DNA of 64,000 bases, from positions 248,001-312,000 of the forward strand of contig NZ_CP049057.1 in assembly GCF_011044175.1 (NCBI RefSeq), written 5' to 3'. Positions 27,940-36,016 of the stretch are shown here, one piece after another. This stretch comes from Rasiella rasia (GTDB lineage Bacteria > Bacteroidota > Bacteroidia > Flavobacteriales > Flavobacteriaceae). Each line of letters opens with the position of its first letter. The first letter of the stretch is position 1. Made by a program: the position numbers and the translations under genes. A model generated the notes under the pieces. It was not told the DNA's origin. It ran no database searches and was given only the letters and a program-made list of their open reading frames with translations.

Positions 27940-28953
27940 TTATTCTGAAATTTCCTTCGATAAGAACTGGTAGAAGGTTGTTGCGATAAAGAAGATGGTA
28001 CTAACCACAAACGAAAAGCTAATGATTAACGCCAAAATAGGTAATGTGAAAAGTAACGAACCTAAAGGTAATAAGACTCCAAATAATGTAAGACACAGAA
28101 AAATTGCGTACATGTATTTCATGATTCCTGGCAAGCCTTTACCTGAAGCATCCTGAAATTGATATAACTTCGGAATCACCTGTTTGGTCATGTATTCCCC
28201 CAATCTAGATAAAAAGACTTCATTAAAAGAAGAGTCTTCAAAGTGCTCACTATCTATGGCATTTGCCAAGCCCATTATTTTTTCTTGATGCCTTTCAAAC
28301 ACTGCATTGTAATCTAAATACTCTTTGAAAATGGCAAATTTATACCCAAAATAGTACCATAAGCCCGAGCCAGATTTATGCTCTAGCCATTTCTCTACAA
28401 TGTCTCTGCTGTATGCTTTTGGGTACGGTATGTTTTCTGAAATTCGCTTGTCTTTAGTACCGGTCATTAACAAGGATTTCATCTCTAGATACAGATTTTC
28501 GGTATCTTCGTAGTTATGTGACTCTTGTAGAAACTCAATGGCTAGTTTCGACTTTCCTTTGTAAAATTCCTTTACTTCAAAAAAGGTTAAGCCTTCATAT
28601 TCATCATCTATATATTCTTTAAGTCCTGGCAACCACATTTTAGAGCGCAACAATAATTCTATTATACTTCTAAAATTGTGCATTTTCTGTGTAAATGAAC
28701 TTAAATGATCTACGGCTACTTCTTTGCTAGATTTTAGACGAAGGGTAGCACTTGCCAAATAGACCATGATAAGAAGGGCAATAAATCCGCTAATACTTAT
28801 AAACAAAGTAGACAGATTTTTGAGCTGAGCTACAAATTCTGGGGTGCTGGCGGCTTTTTGGTTTAGAAGAAAAATAAGCGCAATACAGAGAGCACCGCTA
28901 AATACCAATGGTATCACGGCGTACACGTCTCGTACTAGTGACTTTTTTTTCAT
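27940..28953 (-). CDS. Four-helix membrane protein of unknown function
   Basis: 337 residues with two membrane segments at the N-terminus (about 12-31 and 44-66) and two at the C-terminus (about 278-300 and 303-328), enclosing a charged, mostly helical cytoplasmic domain of about 200 residues. No known family recognised. The arrangement resembles stress-sensing or effector-type membrane proteins, but nothing in the sequence fixes a role. It is upstream of uvrA on the same strand, 73 bases from the predicted uvrA box. Confidence 0.6.
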   Translation of the reverse strand: MKKKSLVRDVYAVIPLVFSGALCIALIFLLNQKAASTPEFVAQLKNLSTLFISISGFIALLIMVYLASATLRLKSSKEVAVDHLSSFTQKMHNFRSIIELLLRSKMWLPGLKEYIDDEYEGLTFFEVKEFYKGKSKLAIEFLQESHNYEDTENLYLEMKSLLMTGTKDKRISENIPYPKAYSRDIVEKWLEHKSGSGLWYYFGYKFAIFKEYLDYNAVFERHQEKIMGLANAIDSEHFEDSSFNEVFLSRLGEYMTKQVIPKLYQFQDASGKGLPGIMKYMYAIFLCLTLFGVLLPLGSLLFTLPILALIISFSFVVSTIFFIATTFYQFLSKEISE

Positions 28954-29220
28954 TACATAAGCTGCGCAGTGGGGGGGACTGCATTTATATTTACCGAGTC
29001 AATAATTGTGCCCAAGCCAAATAAAGAAGTCGATACGACTTTTAGATTCAAAATTTATGGAAAGGCATTGTTGCTACAGTAAACGGGTGTTTTTAGATTT
29101 CATTGAATGATATGATTAACAAATTCAAAAATAATCTTTTTAGCACCGTTTTGTAGTAAAAACCTTACAATTCGTTGTGTGGTAGAAGATATTCGATAAA
29201 CAACATTATTTTTAGGAAAG

Positions 29221-30942
29221 TTAGGGCATAAAACCCACCGCAGTATCGTCTCCTCTTGGGTCTGCGCCTCCTTCAAGTCTGCCATCTGGGAGTACCAAAA
29301 TGGCGTCAACTTTTCCAATAATTGGATCTACTTTTGTGTTTTCGGGATACCCTTTTTTAGCTAAATTTTTCTTTAACTCGGGTGAAAACCTATTAACTTC
29401 ATAACGCACAGCATCTGGAAGCCATTGGTGGTGAAATCTAGGAGCATTTACAGCTGCTTGCATGTGCATACCAAATTCGTTAACATTTAAAATGGTTTGA
29501 AATACTGAAGTGATTATAGTGGCTCCACCAGGGGTACCTACAACCATCCAAAGCTTATTGTCTTTTTCTACAATGGTTGGAGTCATAGAGCTTAGCATTC
29601 TTTTTTGAGGTGCAATGGCATTAGCGTTGCCGCCTACTAAACCGTAAATATTTGGCTGTCCAGGCTTTGCACTAAAGTCGTCCATTTCGTTATTCAGGAA
29701 GAAACCAAGATCTTTTACATATAATTTTGAACCATATCCAGAATTTAATGTTGTGGTGGCAGATACAGCATTCCCAAATTGATCTACAATAGAGTAGTGG
29801 GTGGTTTCTTCACTCTCGAAACCAGCTATGGTACCATATCCAATAGACTTAGAATCTGTGGCCTTGTCAAAACTGAAGTCGGCCATACGTTGTTTTAAAT
29901 AGGCGTCAGAAAGTAAGGAGTCTACAGGAATTTCTACAAAATCTGGATCGCCTAGATAATAGCTACGATCTGCATAAGCGCGTCTTTCGGCTTCGGCTAA
30001 TACTTGAATGTACTGCTCGCTATTATGCCCGTATGAGGCTAATGGAAACGGTGCCACCATCTTCATAGCTTGTGCTAAGCAAATACCACCACTTGAAGGT
30101 GGTGCCATTGAAATAACGGTTAAATCTTTGTAATTAAATGCAATAGGCTCTCTAAATTCAGCTTCATACGCTTTTAAGTCGTTTAAAGTAATAATGCCTC
30201 CATGCTTTTTTGTAAAAGCAACTAATTGTTCGCCAATTTGCCCTCCGTAAAAAGCAGTAATCCCTTGGTCTGAAATGGCTTGTAGTGTTTCAGCAAGTGC
30301 AAGGTTTGTAAATATATCTCCTTCAGAATACGTTTTGGTAACAATCGATTTTTCGCCATTTACTTCTTCAAACATAGGCTTGTAGTGCGAAAGCCGTGCC
30401 GCCTGTTGTTCAGTAATTACAAAACCTTCTTTGGCTAATTCAATTACAGGGGCTAAAATTTCCTCCATAGGTAAAGATCCTAACTTTTCATGCACAGCAA
30501 ACATGCCAGCCACAGTACCTGGAACTCCTACGGCGAGGCTACCAACTTTACTTTTACTAGATTCATACGTGCCATTTTCATCGAGAAACATATCTCTAGT
30601 TGCTGCCATGGGTGCTTTTTCACGATAATCAAATCCGCCCATTTCCCCATATTGTGTTCTATAGACCATAAATCCGCCGCCTCCTAGATTACCCGCATAC
30701 GGATAAACTACGGCAAGCGCCATTTCTGTAGCAATCATGGCATCGTAAGCATTTCCGCCCTTTTTTAAAATTTGTATACCAATTTTAGAGGCTTCTTCTC
30801 TGGCTGACACAACCATAGCCTTTTCAGTAATTAAGCCAACGGCGGGTGCTTCTGAAATACTAGTTTCTGAAACTTCGGTGTTTTGCTTACAAGAAATTAG
30901 CAAAATAGACAGGACTATATATGGTAGTATGCGTGGCATCAT
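29221..30942 (-). CDS. ggt: Gamma-glutamyltransferase (glutathione hydrolase), lipoprotein
   Basis: 573 residues with a lipobox LISC near residue 18, so a lipid-anchored proenzyme. The autocatalytic cleavage site and nucleophile are in ETTHYSIVDQFGN, with Thr380 expected to become the N-terminus of the small subunit. Conserved GGT stretches are visible (NLGGGGFMVYR, DYREKAPMAA, GVPGTVAGM, PPSSGG, MLSSMTPTIV, GTPGGATI). It hydrolyses or transfers gamma-glutamyl groups from glutathione in the periplasm. The start overlaps the stop of the gene before it by four bases (ATGA), so translational coupling is likely. Confidence 0.93.
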   Translation of the reverse strand: MMPRILPYIVLSILLISCKQNTEVSETSISEAPAVGLITEKAMVVSAREEASKIGIQILKKGGNAYDAMIATEMALAVVYPYAGNLGGGGFMVYRTQYGEMGGFDYREKAPMAATRDMFLDENGTYESSKSKVGSLAVGVPGTVAGMFAVHEKLGSLPMEEILAPVIELAKEGFVITEQQAARLSHYKPMFEEVNGEKSIVTKTYSEGDIFTNLALAETLQAISDQGITAFYGGQIGEQLVAFTKKHGGIITLNDLKAYEAEFREPIAFNYKDLTVISMAPPSSGGICLAQAMKMVAPFPLASYGHNSEQYIQVLAEAERRAYADRSYYLGDPDFVEIPVDSLLSDAYLKQRMADFSFDKATDSKSIGYGTIAGFESEETTHYSIVDQFGNAVSATTTLNSGYGSKLYVKDLGFFLNNEMDDFSAKPGQPNIYGLVGGNANAIAPQKRMLSSMTPTIVEKDNKLWMVVGTPGGATIITSVFQTILNVNEFGMHMQAAVNAPRFHHQWLPDAVRYEVNRFSPELKKNLAKKGYPENTKVDPIIGKVDAILVLPDGRLEGGADPRGDDTAVGFMP

Positions 30943-31523
30943 AATTCTAACATTTTTTGTTGTGATGCCTTTATTAGCTCATCGAAAAAGGAAGTGAATT
31001 CTTCTTCAAATTCTGTGTAATAGGCTTCTAACTCGAGCACAGCAAAATTCATACGCGATTTATTTTTGGTACGGTGATTCATTTGTGTAAGAATGGTGCT
31101 AATTCCTTTAATACTAGCGTAACTAAGTAACCAGTTGTCTGCCATCATATAGGGCATCATACGCTGAATTCTGGTGGGTAAAATTTCAAAATTTGTACGT
31201 AAAAGTTCGTAAAAATCATCTACATACGTTGCAAGCGGTTGTTCATGATAGGTTTGCCAGTTTTTTGCTAAAAAATGATCGTACAATATGTCTACAATAA
31301 CACCGCTATAGTGGCCGTAATTTTTGTGAAGTCTTGCAGTGCTTTTTCTAACAGTAGGATGACTGTCTGTATAACTATCTATAAAGCGATGTAATATGAT
31401 ACCTTTCTGAATGGGTAACGGGTATTTTTTATATTTTTTTCCTTTAATACCATCGGCAATAAAATTACCAATGGTGATTCCTTCATTATCGCCAGACAGA
31501 TAGATATGTGCTAGAAAATTCAT
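30939..31523 (-). CDS. Acyl carrier protein phosphodiesterase-like protein
   Basis: 194 residues from the ATG at 31521-31523 (MNFLAHIYLSG, the normal AcpH beginning); an in-frame start 27 bases earlier is not supported. The AcpH family (DUF479) removes the phosphopantetheine arm from holo-ACP. Motifs IGNFIADGIKG, ILHRFIDSYTDSHP and DILYDHFLAKNW contain the family's metal-binding His and Asp residues. Cytoplasmic. First gene of a two-gene unit with ggt, overlapping it by four bases. Confidence 0.85.
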   Translation of the reverse strand: MNFLAHIYLSGDNEGITIGNFIADGIKGKKYKKYPLPIQKGIILHRFIDSYTDSHPTVRKSTARLHKNYGHYSGVIVDILYDHFLAKNWQTYHEQPLATYVDDFYELLRTNFEILPTRIQRMMPYMMADNWLLSYASIKGISTILTQMNHRTKNKSRMNFAVLELEAYYTEFEEEFTSFFDELIKASQQKMLEL

Positions 31524-31568
31524 TCGGTACAATTTACAAATTTGCATCACATTTTTAGCGATATAAAG

Positions 31569-31576
31569 TATCTTTG
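31569..31576 (+). promoter_or_regulatory. Predicted -7 promoter box for glmM
   Basis: TATCTTTG matches TAnnTTTG; a TTTG lies upstream with a spacing of 24 bases, slightly wider than the usual 17-23. It would give a leader of about 100 bases before the glmM ATG. Confidence 0.4.
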
Positions 31577-31680
31577 CGCGAATTAGTGGTACACTTTTTC
31601 GGGCTCTGTCCTCAATTGCAGTGTACAGGAAGTGTTAAGAGGTTATCACTATTGAATATGAGTAATAAAACAGATTACAT

Positions 31681-33069
31681 ATGACATTAATAAAATCTAT
31701 TTCCGGAATTAGAGGTACCATTGGAGGAAAACAAGGTGAAAACTTAACACCTGTAGATACAGTGATGTATGCTGCTGCATATGGTACTTGGGTAAAGCAA
31801 CAACGAAATAAAGAAGACTATCGAGTAGTGATTGGGCGTGACGCTCGTATTAGCGGTGCCATGGTACAACAGCTAGTTATGAATACGTTGGTAGGAATGG
31901 GCATACATGTAATTGACTTAGGACTTTCTACAACACCTACTGTTGAAATGGCCGTTACCATGGAACATGCAGACGGCGGTATTATACTCACAGCTAGTCA
32001 TAACCCAAAGCAATGGAACGCGCTAAAACTCTTGAACAACAAAGGGGAATTTTTAAATGCTGCTGCAGGACAAGAAATATTAGATATAGCTGAAAGTGGT
32101 GCGATGACCTTTGCTGAAGTAGATGCACTTGGTAAAATAACTAACAACGACGCATATATAGATTTACATATAGATGAAATATTAGAGCTGCCGTTAGTAG
32201 ATGTTTCGGCAATTAAGAAGGCGGGATTTAAGGTTGTTGTAGATGGCGTAAATAGTACAGGTGGGATTGCAGTGCCCCTTTTGTTAGAAGCCTTAGGCGT
32301 ACATCCTGTGAAACTTTTTTGTGAACCTAACGGACACTTTCCGCACAATCCAGAACCTCTTAAAGAACACTTAGGAGATTTAATGAACATGGTGACCAAA
32401 GAACATGCTGATTTTGGTATTGTAGTAGATCCAGATGTAGACCGTCTTGCTTTTGTAGATGAAAAAGGCGAAATGTTTGGAGAAGAATATACTCTAGTGG
32501 CTGTAGCAGATTATGTGTTGCAGCATACACCTGGAACTACTGTTAGTAATATGTCTTCTTCGCGAGCCCTACGTGATATTACCGAAAAGCACGGGGGAAC
32601 CTACACCGCAAGTGCTGTAGGTGAAGTGAATGTGGTACAGCAAATGAAAGACACAAATGCCGTTATTGGGGGAGAAGGTAATGGCGGAATTATTTATCCA
32701 GAATTGCACTATGGTAGAGATAGTTTGGTTGGAATCGCCCTGTTTTTAAGTCACTTAGCTGAAGAAAAAATAGCCGTAAGCGAATTACGTAGCCGTTATA
32801 CCTCGTACTTTATGAGCAAGAAGAAAATACAACTAACCCCACAGTTAGATGTAGATGCTATTCTAAATGCTATGGAAAAACGGTACGCAACTGAAGAGAT
32901 CAATACCATAGATGGTGTGAAAATTGACTTTGCTGAAAATTGGGTGCATTTACGTAAATCGAATACTGAGCCGATTATTAGAATTTATACCGAAGCAAAA
33001 AGCCAAGAAGAAGCAGATGCATTGGCAAATCGTTTTATAGGAGAGTTGAAGGAATTAGCAGGATTGTAA
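31681..33069 (+). CDS. glmM: Phosphoglucosamine mutase
   Basis: 462 residues of the alpha-D-phosphohexomutase family. Catalytic phosphoserine is Ser106 in TASHNPKQWNALK; the magnesium site is DPDVDRLAF, the sugar-binding loop GEGNGGIIYP, and the phosphate-binding motif RKSNTEPIIRIY. This length and wording are typical of Bacteroidota GlmM, which converts glucosamine-6-phosphate to glucosamine-1-phosphate for peptidoglycan and LPS. A phosphomannomutase role cannot be excluded by eye. Convergent with the acyltransferase gene at 33109. Confidence 0.88.
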   Translation: MTLIKSISGIRGTIGGKQGENLTPVDTVMYAAAYGTWVKQQRNKEDYRVVIGRDARISGAMVQQLVMNTLVGMGIHVIDLGLSTTPTVEMAVTMEHADGGIILTASHNPKQWNALKLLNNKGEFLNAAAGQEILDIAESGAMTFAEVDALGKITNNDAYIDLHIDEILELPLVDVSAIKKAGFKVVVDGVNSTGGIAVPLLLEALGVHPVKLFCEPNGHFPHNPEPLKEHLGDLMNMVTKEHADFGIVVDPDVDRLAFVDEKGEMFGEEYTLVAVADYVLQHTPGTTVSNMSSSRALRDITEKHGGTYTASAVGEVNVVQQMKDTNAVIGGEGNGGIIYPELHYGRDSLVGIALFLSHLAEEKIAVSELRSRYTSYFMSKKKIQLTPQLDVDAILNAMEKRYATEEINTIDGVKIDFAENWVHLRKSNTEPIIRIYTEAKSQEEADALANRFIGELKELAGL

Positions 33070-33108
33070 TACTGTTATTTCTGGCAAAAATATAAATTCA
33101 CTGTTCAT

Positions 33109-33996
33109 CTATACATAGTCGGCTACCTTATCACGATACTTCCAACGTTTGTGTGTCCATAGGTAATAAGCAGGTTCTGCGTGGATTTGGTTTTCAACTA
33201 ATTTTAAAAATTGGTCGGTTATTTGGTAATCTGGAAACTCATTTGGCTTTTTGGTGATGAGCTTAACGTCTGCTCTGTAATGCCCACGTTTCACTTTTCT
33301 TGTATCAAGGTATATTACTGCCATATCAAACTTTTTCGCCAGCATTTCGCCTCCTGTGAGCACTGGGACCTTTACACCCATAAATTCTTGAAAATGTTTA
33401 GCTTTCCAGTGTTTTGCAGTCTGATCTGCAATAAATGCATTAATTGTTAATTCGCCACGAGATAGAGCGGCACCCATTTTATGAACGGTCTCTTTGGTAT
33501 TAATTAGTTCAGAATTGTAGCGTGCTCTAATTCTTTTAACAAGTTTATCAAAGTAAGGATTTTCAATACGTTTATAGACGGCATAACCCTTGTGATTTAC
33601 AAAGCGTTCCATTATGGTGGCCCACTCCCAGCTAGCGTAATGGCCTAGAAACATCATAATACTTCTATTCTCTTTTTCTAGCTCATGAATAATTTCTAAA
33701 TTGGTAAATGTGAAGCGTTTTTTAATTTCTTTTTCTGAAATAGATAAGGACTTTATAGATTCTACCACCATATCACATAGGTGAGCATAAAACCTTTTTG
33801 AAATAGTTTTCCGTTCTTTTTCCGTTTTTTCTGGAAATACCAGCCTTAAATTGTCGAGGACCACTTTTTTTCTATAGCCCACGATATGATAAATAACAGC
33901 AAAAAGCATGTCTGATATACCGTATAATGCCCAGAAGGGAAGTTTTGAGATACACCAAATAAGTGGGTAGACTAAAAGATAAACTAAACGTTGCAT
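33109..33996 (-). CDS. LpxL/HtrB-type lipid A acyltransferase
   Basis: 295 residues with an N-terminal hydrophobic anchor (about 8-38). The acyltransferase motif HX4E is His119-Glu124 in GHYASWEW, and the second conserved segment is IADQTAKHWKAKHFQEFMG. These enzymes add secondary acyl chains to lipid A at the inner membrane. It is shorter on motif detail than E. coli LpxL but fits the Bacteroidota form. Divergent from the rhomboid gene, 65 bases apart. Confidence 0.85.
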   Translation of the reverse strand: MQRLVYLLVYPLIWCISKLPFWALYGISDMLFAVIYHIVGYRKKVVLDNLRLVFPEKTEKERKTISKRFYAHLCDMVVESIKSLSISEKEIKKRFTFTNLEIIHELEKENRSIMMFLGHYASWEWATIMERFVNHKGYAVYKRIENPYFDKLVKRIRARYNSELINTKETVHKMGAALSRGELTINAFIADQTAKHWKAKHFQEFMGVKVPVLTGGEMLAKKFDMAVIYLDTRKVKRGHYRADVKLITKKPNEFPDYQITDQFLKLVENQIHAEPAYYLWTHKRWKYRDKVADYV

Positions 33997-34010
33997 AGCG
34001 AATGTTCCCG

Positions 34011-34018
34011 CAAAACTA
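34011..34018 (-). promoter_or_regulatory. Possible -7 promoter box for the acyltransferase gene
   Basis: TAGTTTTG on the minus strand (34018 to 34011) matches TAnnTTTG, 14 bases before the start codon. No TTG is seen at the right distance upstream, so support is partial. Confidence 0.3.
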
Positions 34019-34061
34019 ACTAAATTTATCGTTCTTATTTATAAAAATAACTTGCTCATAC

Positions 34062-34712
34062 ATGAACAACATCGATATTGCTACCATTGTTATTATTGCC
34101 GCTAACGTATTAATCTCTATTAAAGGCTTTAACGATTTTTCTTTTTTTGAAAAATACAAGTTTAACATTGCAGGAATTCGCAGAGGGGAACAGATAAGAA
34201 TGCTAACTTCAGGGTTTTTACATGTTGATTTTACGCACTTGTTATTTAATATGATTACCCTTTATTTCTTTTCTGGGGTAGTTATTAATTCGGTTGGGGT
34301 TGTTCCTTTTGTACTAATTTATATCGCATCGCTGTTTGTTGGAAATTTATTGTCATTCTATTTCCATAAAGATGAATTTCATTATAGCGCCGTTGGGGCA
34401 AGTGGTGCTGTTACAGGTATATTATATTCTTCAATTTTGTTTTATCCAGATATGGGATTGTACCTGTTTTTTATTCCAATTGCTATACCAGCATGGATTT
34501 TTGGTATTGTATACCTGCTTTATTCAATCTACGGAATGAAAAGTAGACGTGGCAATATTGGACATGACGCCCATTTTGGAGGTGCCATTGCGGGTTATGT
34601 GCTCACACTTGGATTTGCACCAGTGCTGTTACAAACTAATCTATGGATTGTTTTAGTGCTGGCGTTACCAATTATCTTACTCTTTGTATTGCACAAACTT
34701 GGAAAAATCTAA
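34062..34712 (+). CDS. Rhomboid-family intramembrane serine protease
   Basis: 216 residues with six membrane segments. The catalytic dyad is Ser114 in GASGAVTG and His171 in GHDAHFGGAIAGY; the conserved HLLFNM segment (about 59-64) is present. It cuts membrane proteins within or next to their membrane segments; the substrate is unknown. Convergent with the thioredoxin-like lipoprotein gene. Confidence 0.93.
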   Translation: MNNIDIATIVIIAANVLISIKGFNDFSFFEKYKFNIAGIRRGEQIRMLTSGFLHVDFTHLLFNMITLYFFSGVVINSVGVVPFVLIYIASLFVGNLLSFYFHKDEFHYSAVGASGAVTGILYSSILFYPDMGLYLFFIPIAIPAWIFGIVYLLYSIYGMKSRRGNIGHDAHFGGAIAGYVLTLGFAPVLLQTNLWIVLVLALPIILLFVLHKLGKI

Positions 34713-34758
34713 AGTTTCCGAGGTACTAAAAAGAAAGCATAGTAATTAAACGAGGTTT

Positions 34759-35874
34759 CTAGTTTAGCAACGACGCAATTTTAGCTTCTAACGCAGGTCC
34801 ACGAAGATTTTTGTCAATTATTACACCGTTTTCATCTAACAAAAAGGTAGCTGGGATAGAGCGTACATTGTACATTTTAGCAATTGGGTCTTGCCAGAAT
34901 TTTAGGTTAGAAATATGATACCAATCCATATTATCGTCTTCGATAGCCTTTACCCAACGCTCCTTTTGCCCAGCGCGGTCTAGAGAAACACTAATAATAT
35001 TAAGTCCTTTGTCATGATATTTCTGATACACGTTTACCACGTTAGGATTTTCTCTACGGCATGGTTTACACCAAGAAGCCCAAAAATCTATTATAGTGTA
35101 TTTACCCATAGCGTCTTTAAGAGAAAGCTGCTTTCCTTCTGGCGTCAAAGCTGAAAAATCAGGTGCCTGCGCCCCGATATCTGCAGCACTCATACTCTCT
35201 AGTGTAGCTTTAATCTTTGATGCCATTGCCGAAGCTTGTAATTCAGAATTGAGATTACCTATTGCTTTTTTAGCATCAATAGCTGTCATTTCTTTACGAT
35301 TCAGCATTTCTGAGATAAGCATTACCGAAAAGATTGAGTTTCCGTTTTCTGCAATAAATTTTGTTTTATAAATCTTCTCTTGATTTCCTAAGTCTGTGTT
35401 TTCTTGCTGTATTTGTCGCATCATTTGCGTATCATTCTCTTGTTGTGCTGTGCGATAACGAATACTATTGTCTTTTTTCTGATCAACAAAACCTCTCAAT
35501 GTCTTAGTAAATTCGCGGTAAGCATCGTTTTGCGGACTTCCACTAACGTAAGAAGATTGAATACTATCGCTGTAAATAACTACTTGTAAGTCTGTATTTT
35601 CTGGAAAGTACGCTACATTTCCTTTACCGGGCACCGCAAAATAGTTTACCACCTTCATGTCAGATTTTGGGAAGGTTACAGTAAAATTACCTGCATTAAC
35701 CACTATAGTGTCTATTGCTGCTGGTTGATTGGTTACTGGATTAACTTGATGTACTATAATGTTGGTTCCGTCTGCGAGGCCGTTGGTTGTTCCTGTGACA
35801 GTGTAAGTGTCACTATTGGAGTTCCCACAGCTCACTACTAAAAGAGCCGATATTGCTAAAACGAAGTACTTCAT
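34759..35874 (-). CDS. TlpA-like thiol-disulfide reductase lipoprotein with DUF4369 domain
   Basis: 371 residues from the ATG at 35872-35874; the long open upstream extension lacks protein character. Lipobox VVSC at about residue 17. Residues about 25-125 match the DUF4369 type, and about 235-371 form a thioredoxin-fold AhpC/TSA-TlpA domain with the redox motif WCKPC. Such proteins reduce disulfides in the periplasm, facing from a lipid anchor. No cytochrome-maturation genes are adjacent. A TATTTTTG box lies upstream. Confidence 0.9.
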   Translation of the reverse strand: MKYFVLAISALLVVSCGNSNSDTYTVTGTTNGLADGTNIIVHQVNPVTNQPAAIDTIVVNAGNFTVTFPKSDMKVVNYFAVPGKGNVAYFPENTDLQVVIYSDSIQSSYVSGSPQNDAYREFTKTLRGFVDQKKDNSIRYRTAQQENDTQMMRQIQQENTDLGNQEKIYKTKFIAENGNSIFSVMLISEMLNRKEMTAIDAKKAIGNLNSELQASAMASKIKATLESMSAADIGAQAPDFSALTPEGKQLSLKDAMGKYTIIDFWASWCKPCRRENPNVVNVYQKYHDKGLNIISVSLDRAGQKERWVKAIEDDNMDWYHISNLKFWQDPIAKMYNVRSIPATFLLDENGVIIDKNLRGPALEAKIASLLN

Positions 35875-35893
35875 AATTTGTTTGTGTTTAGCA

Positions 35894-35901
35894 CAAAAAT
35901 A
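35894..35901 (-). promoter_or_regulatory. Predicted -7 promoter box for the TlpA-like gene
   Basis: TATTTTTG on the minus strand (35901 to 35894) fits TAnnTTTG, 19 bases before the start codon. Candidate TTG elements lie at spacings of 15 and 25, not in the ideal range. Confidence 0.4.
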
Positions 35902-36016
35902 AGAGGTTTTTCTTCTCAAAAAAAGCCAAAATGTCACATTTGTTAATTCTGGTACAAATTTAGTGACAGTATCATATATTTCCATAATTTTACCTTGTAT
36001 TCGGTTGATAGAGAAA

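Noticed and set aside
29100-29318. 72-residue minus-strand open frame downstream of ggt
   Set aside because: Half of it overlaps the ggt 3' end in another frame and the rest is AT-rich non-coding DNA; no ribosome-binding site or domain.
31998-32399. Antisense 133-residue open frame within glmM
   Set aside because: It mirrors glmM, which has full catalytic motifs; the frame has no start signal or recognisable domain.
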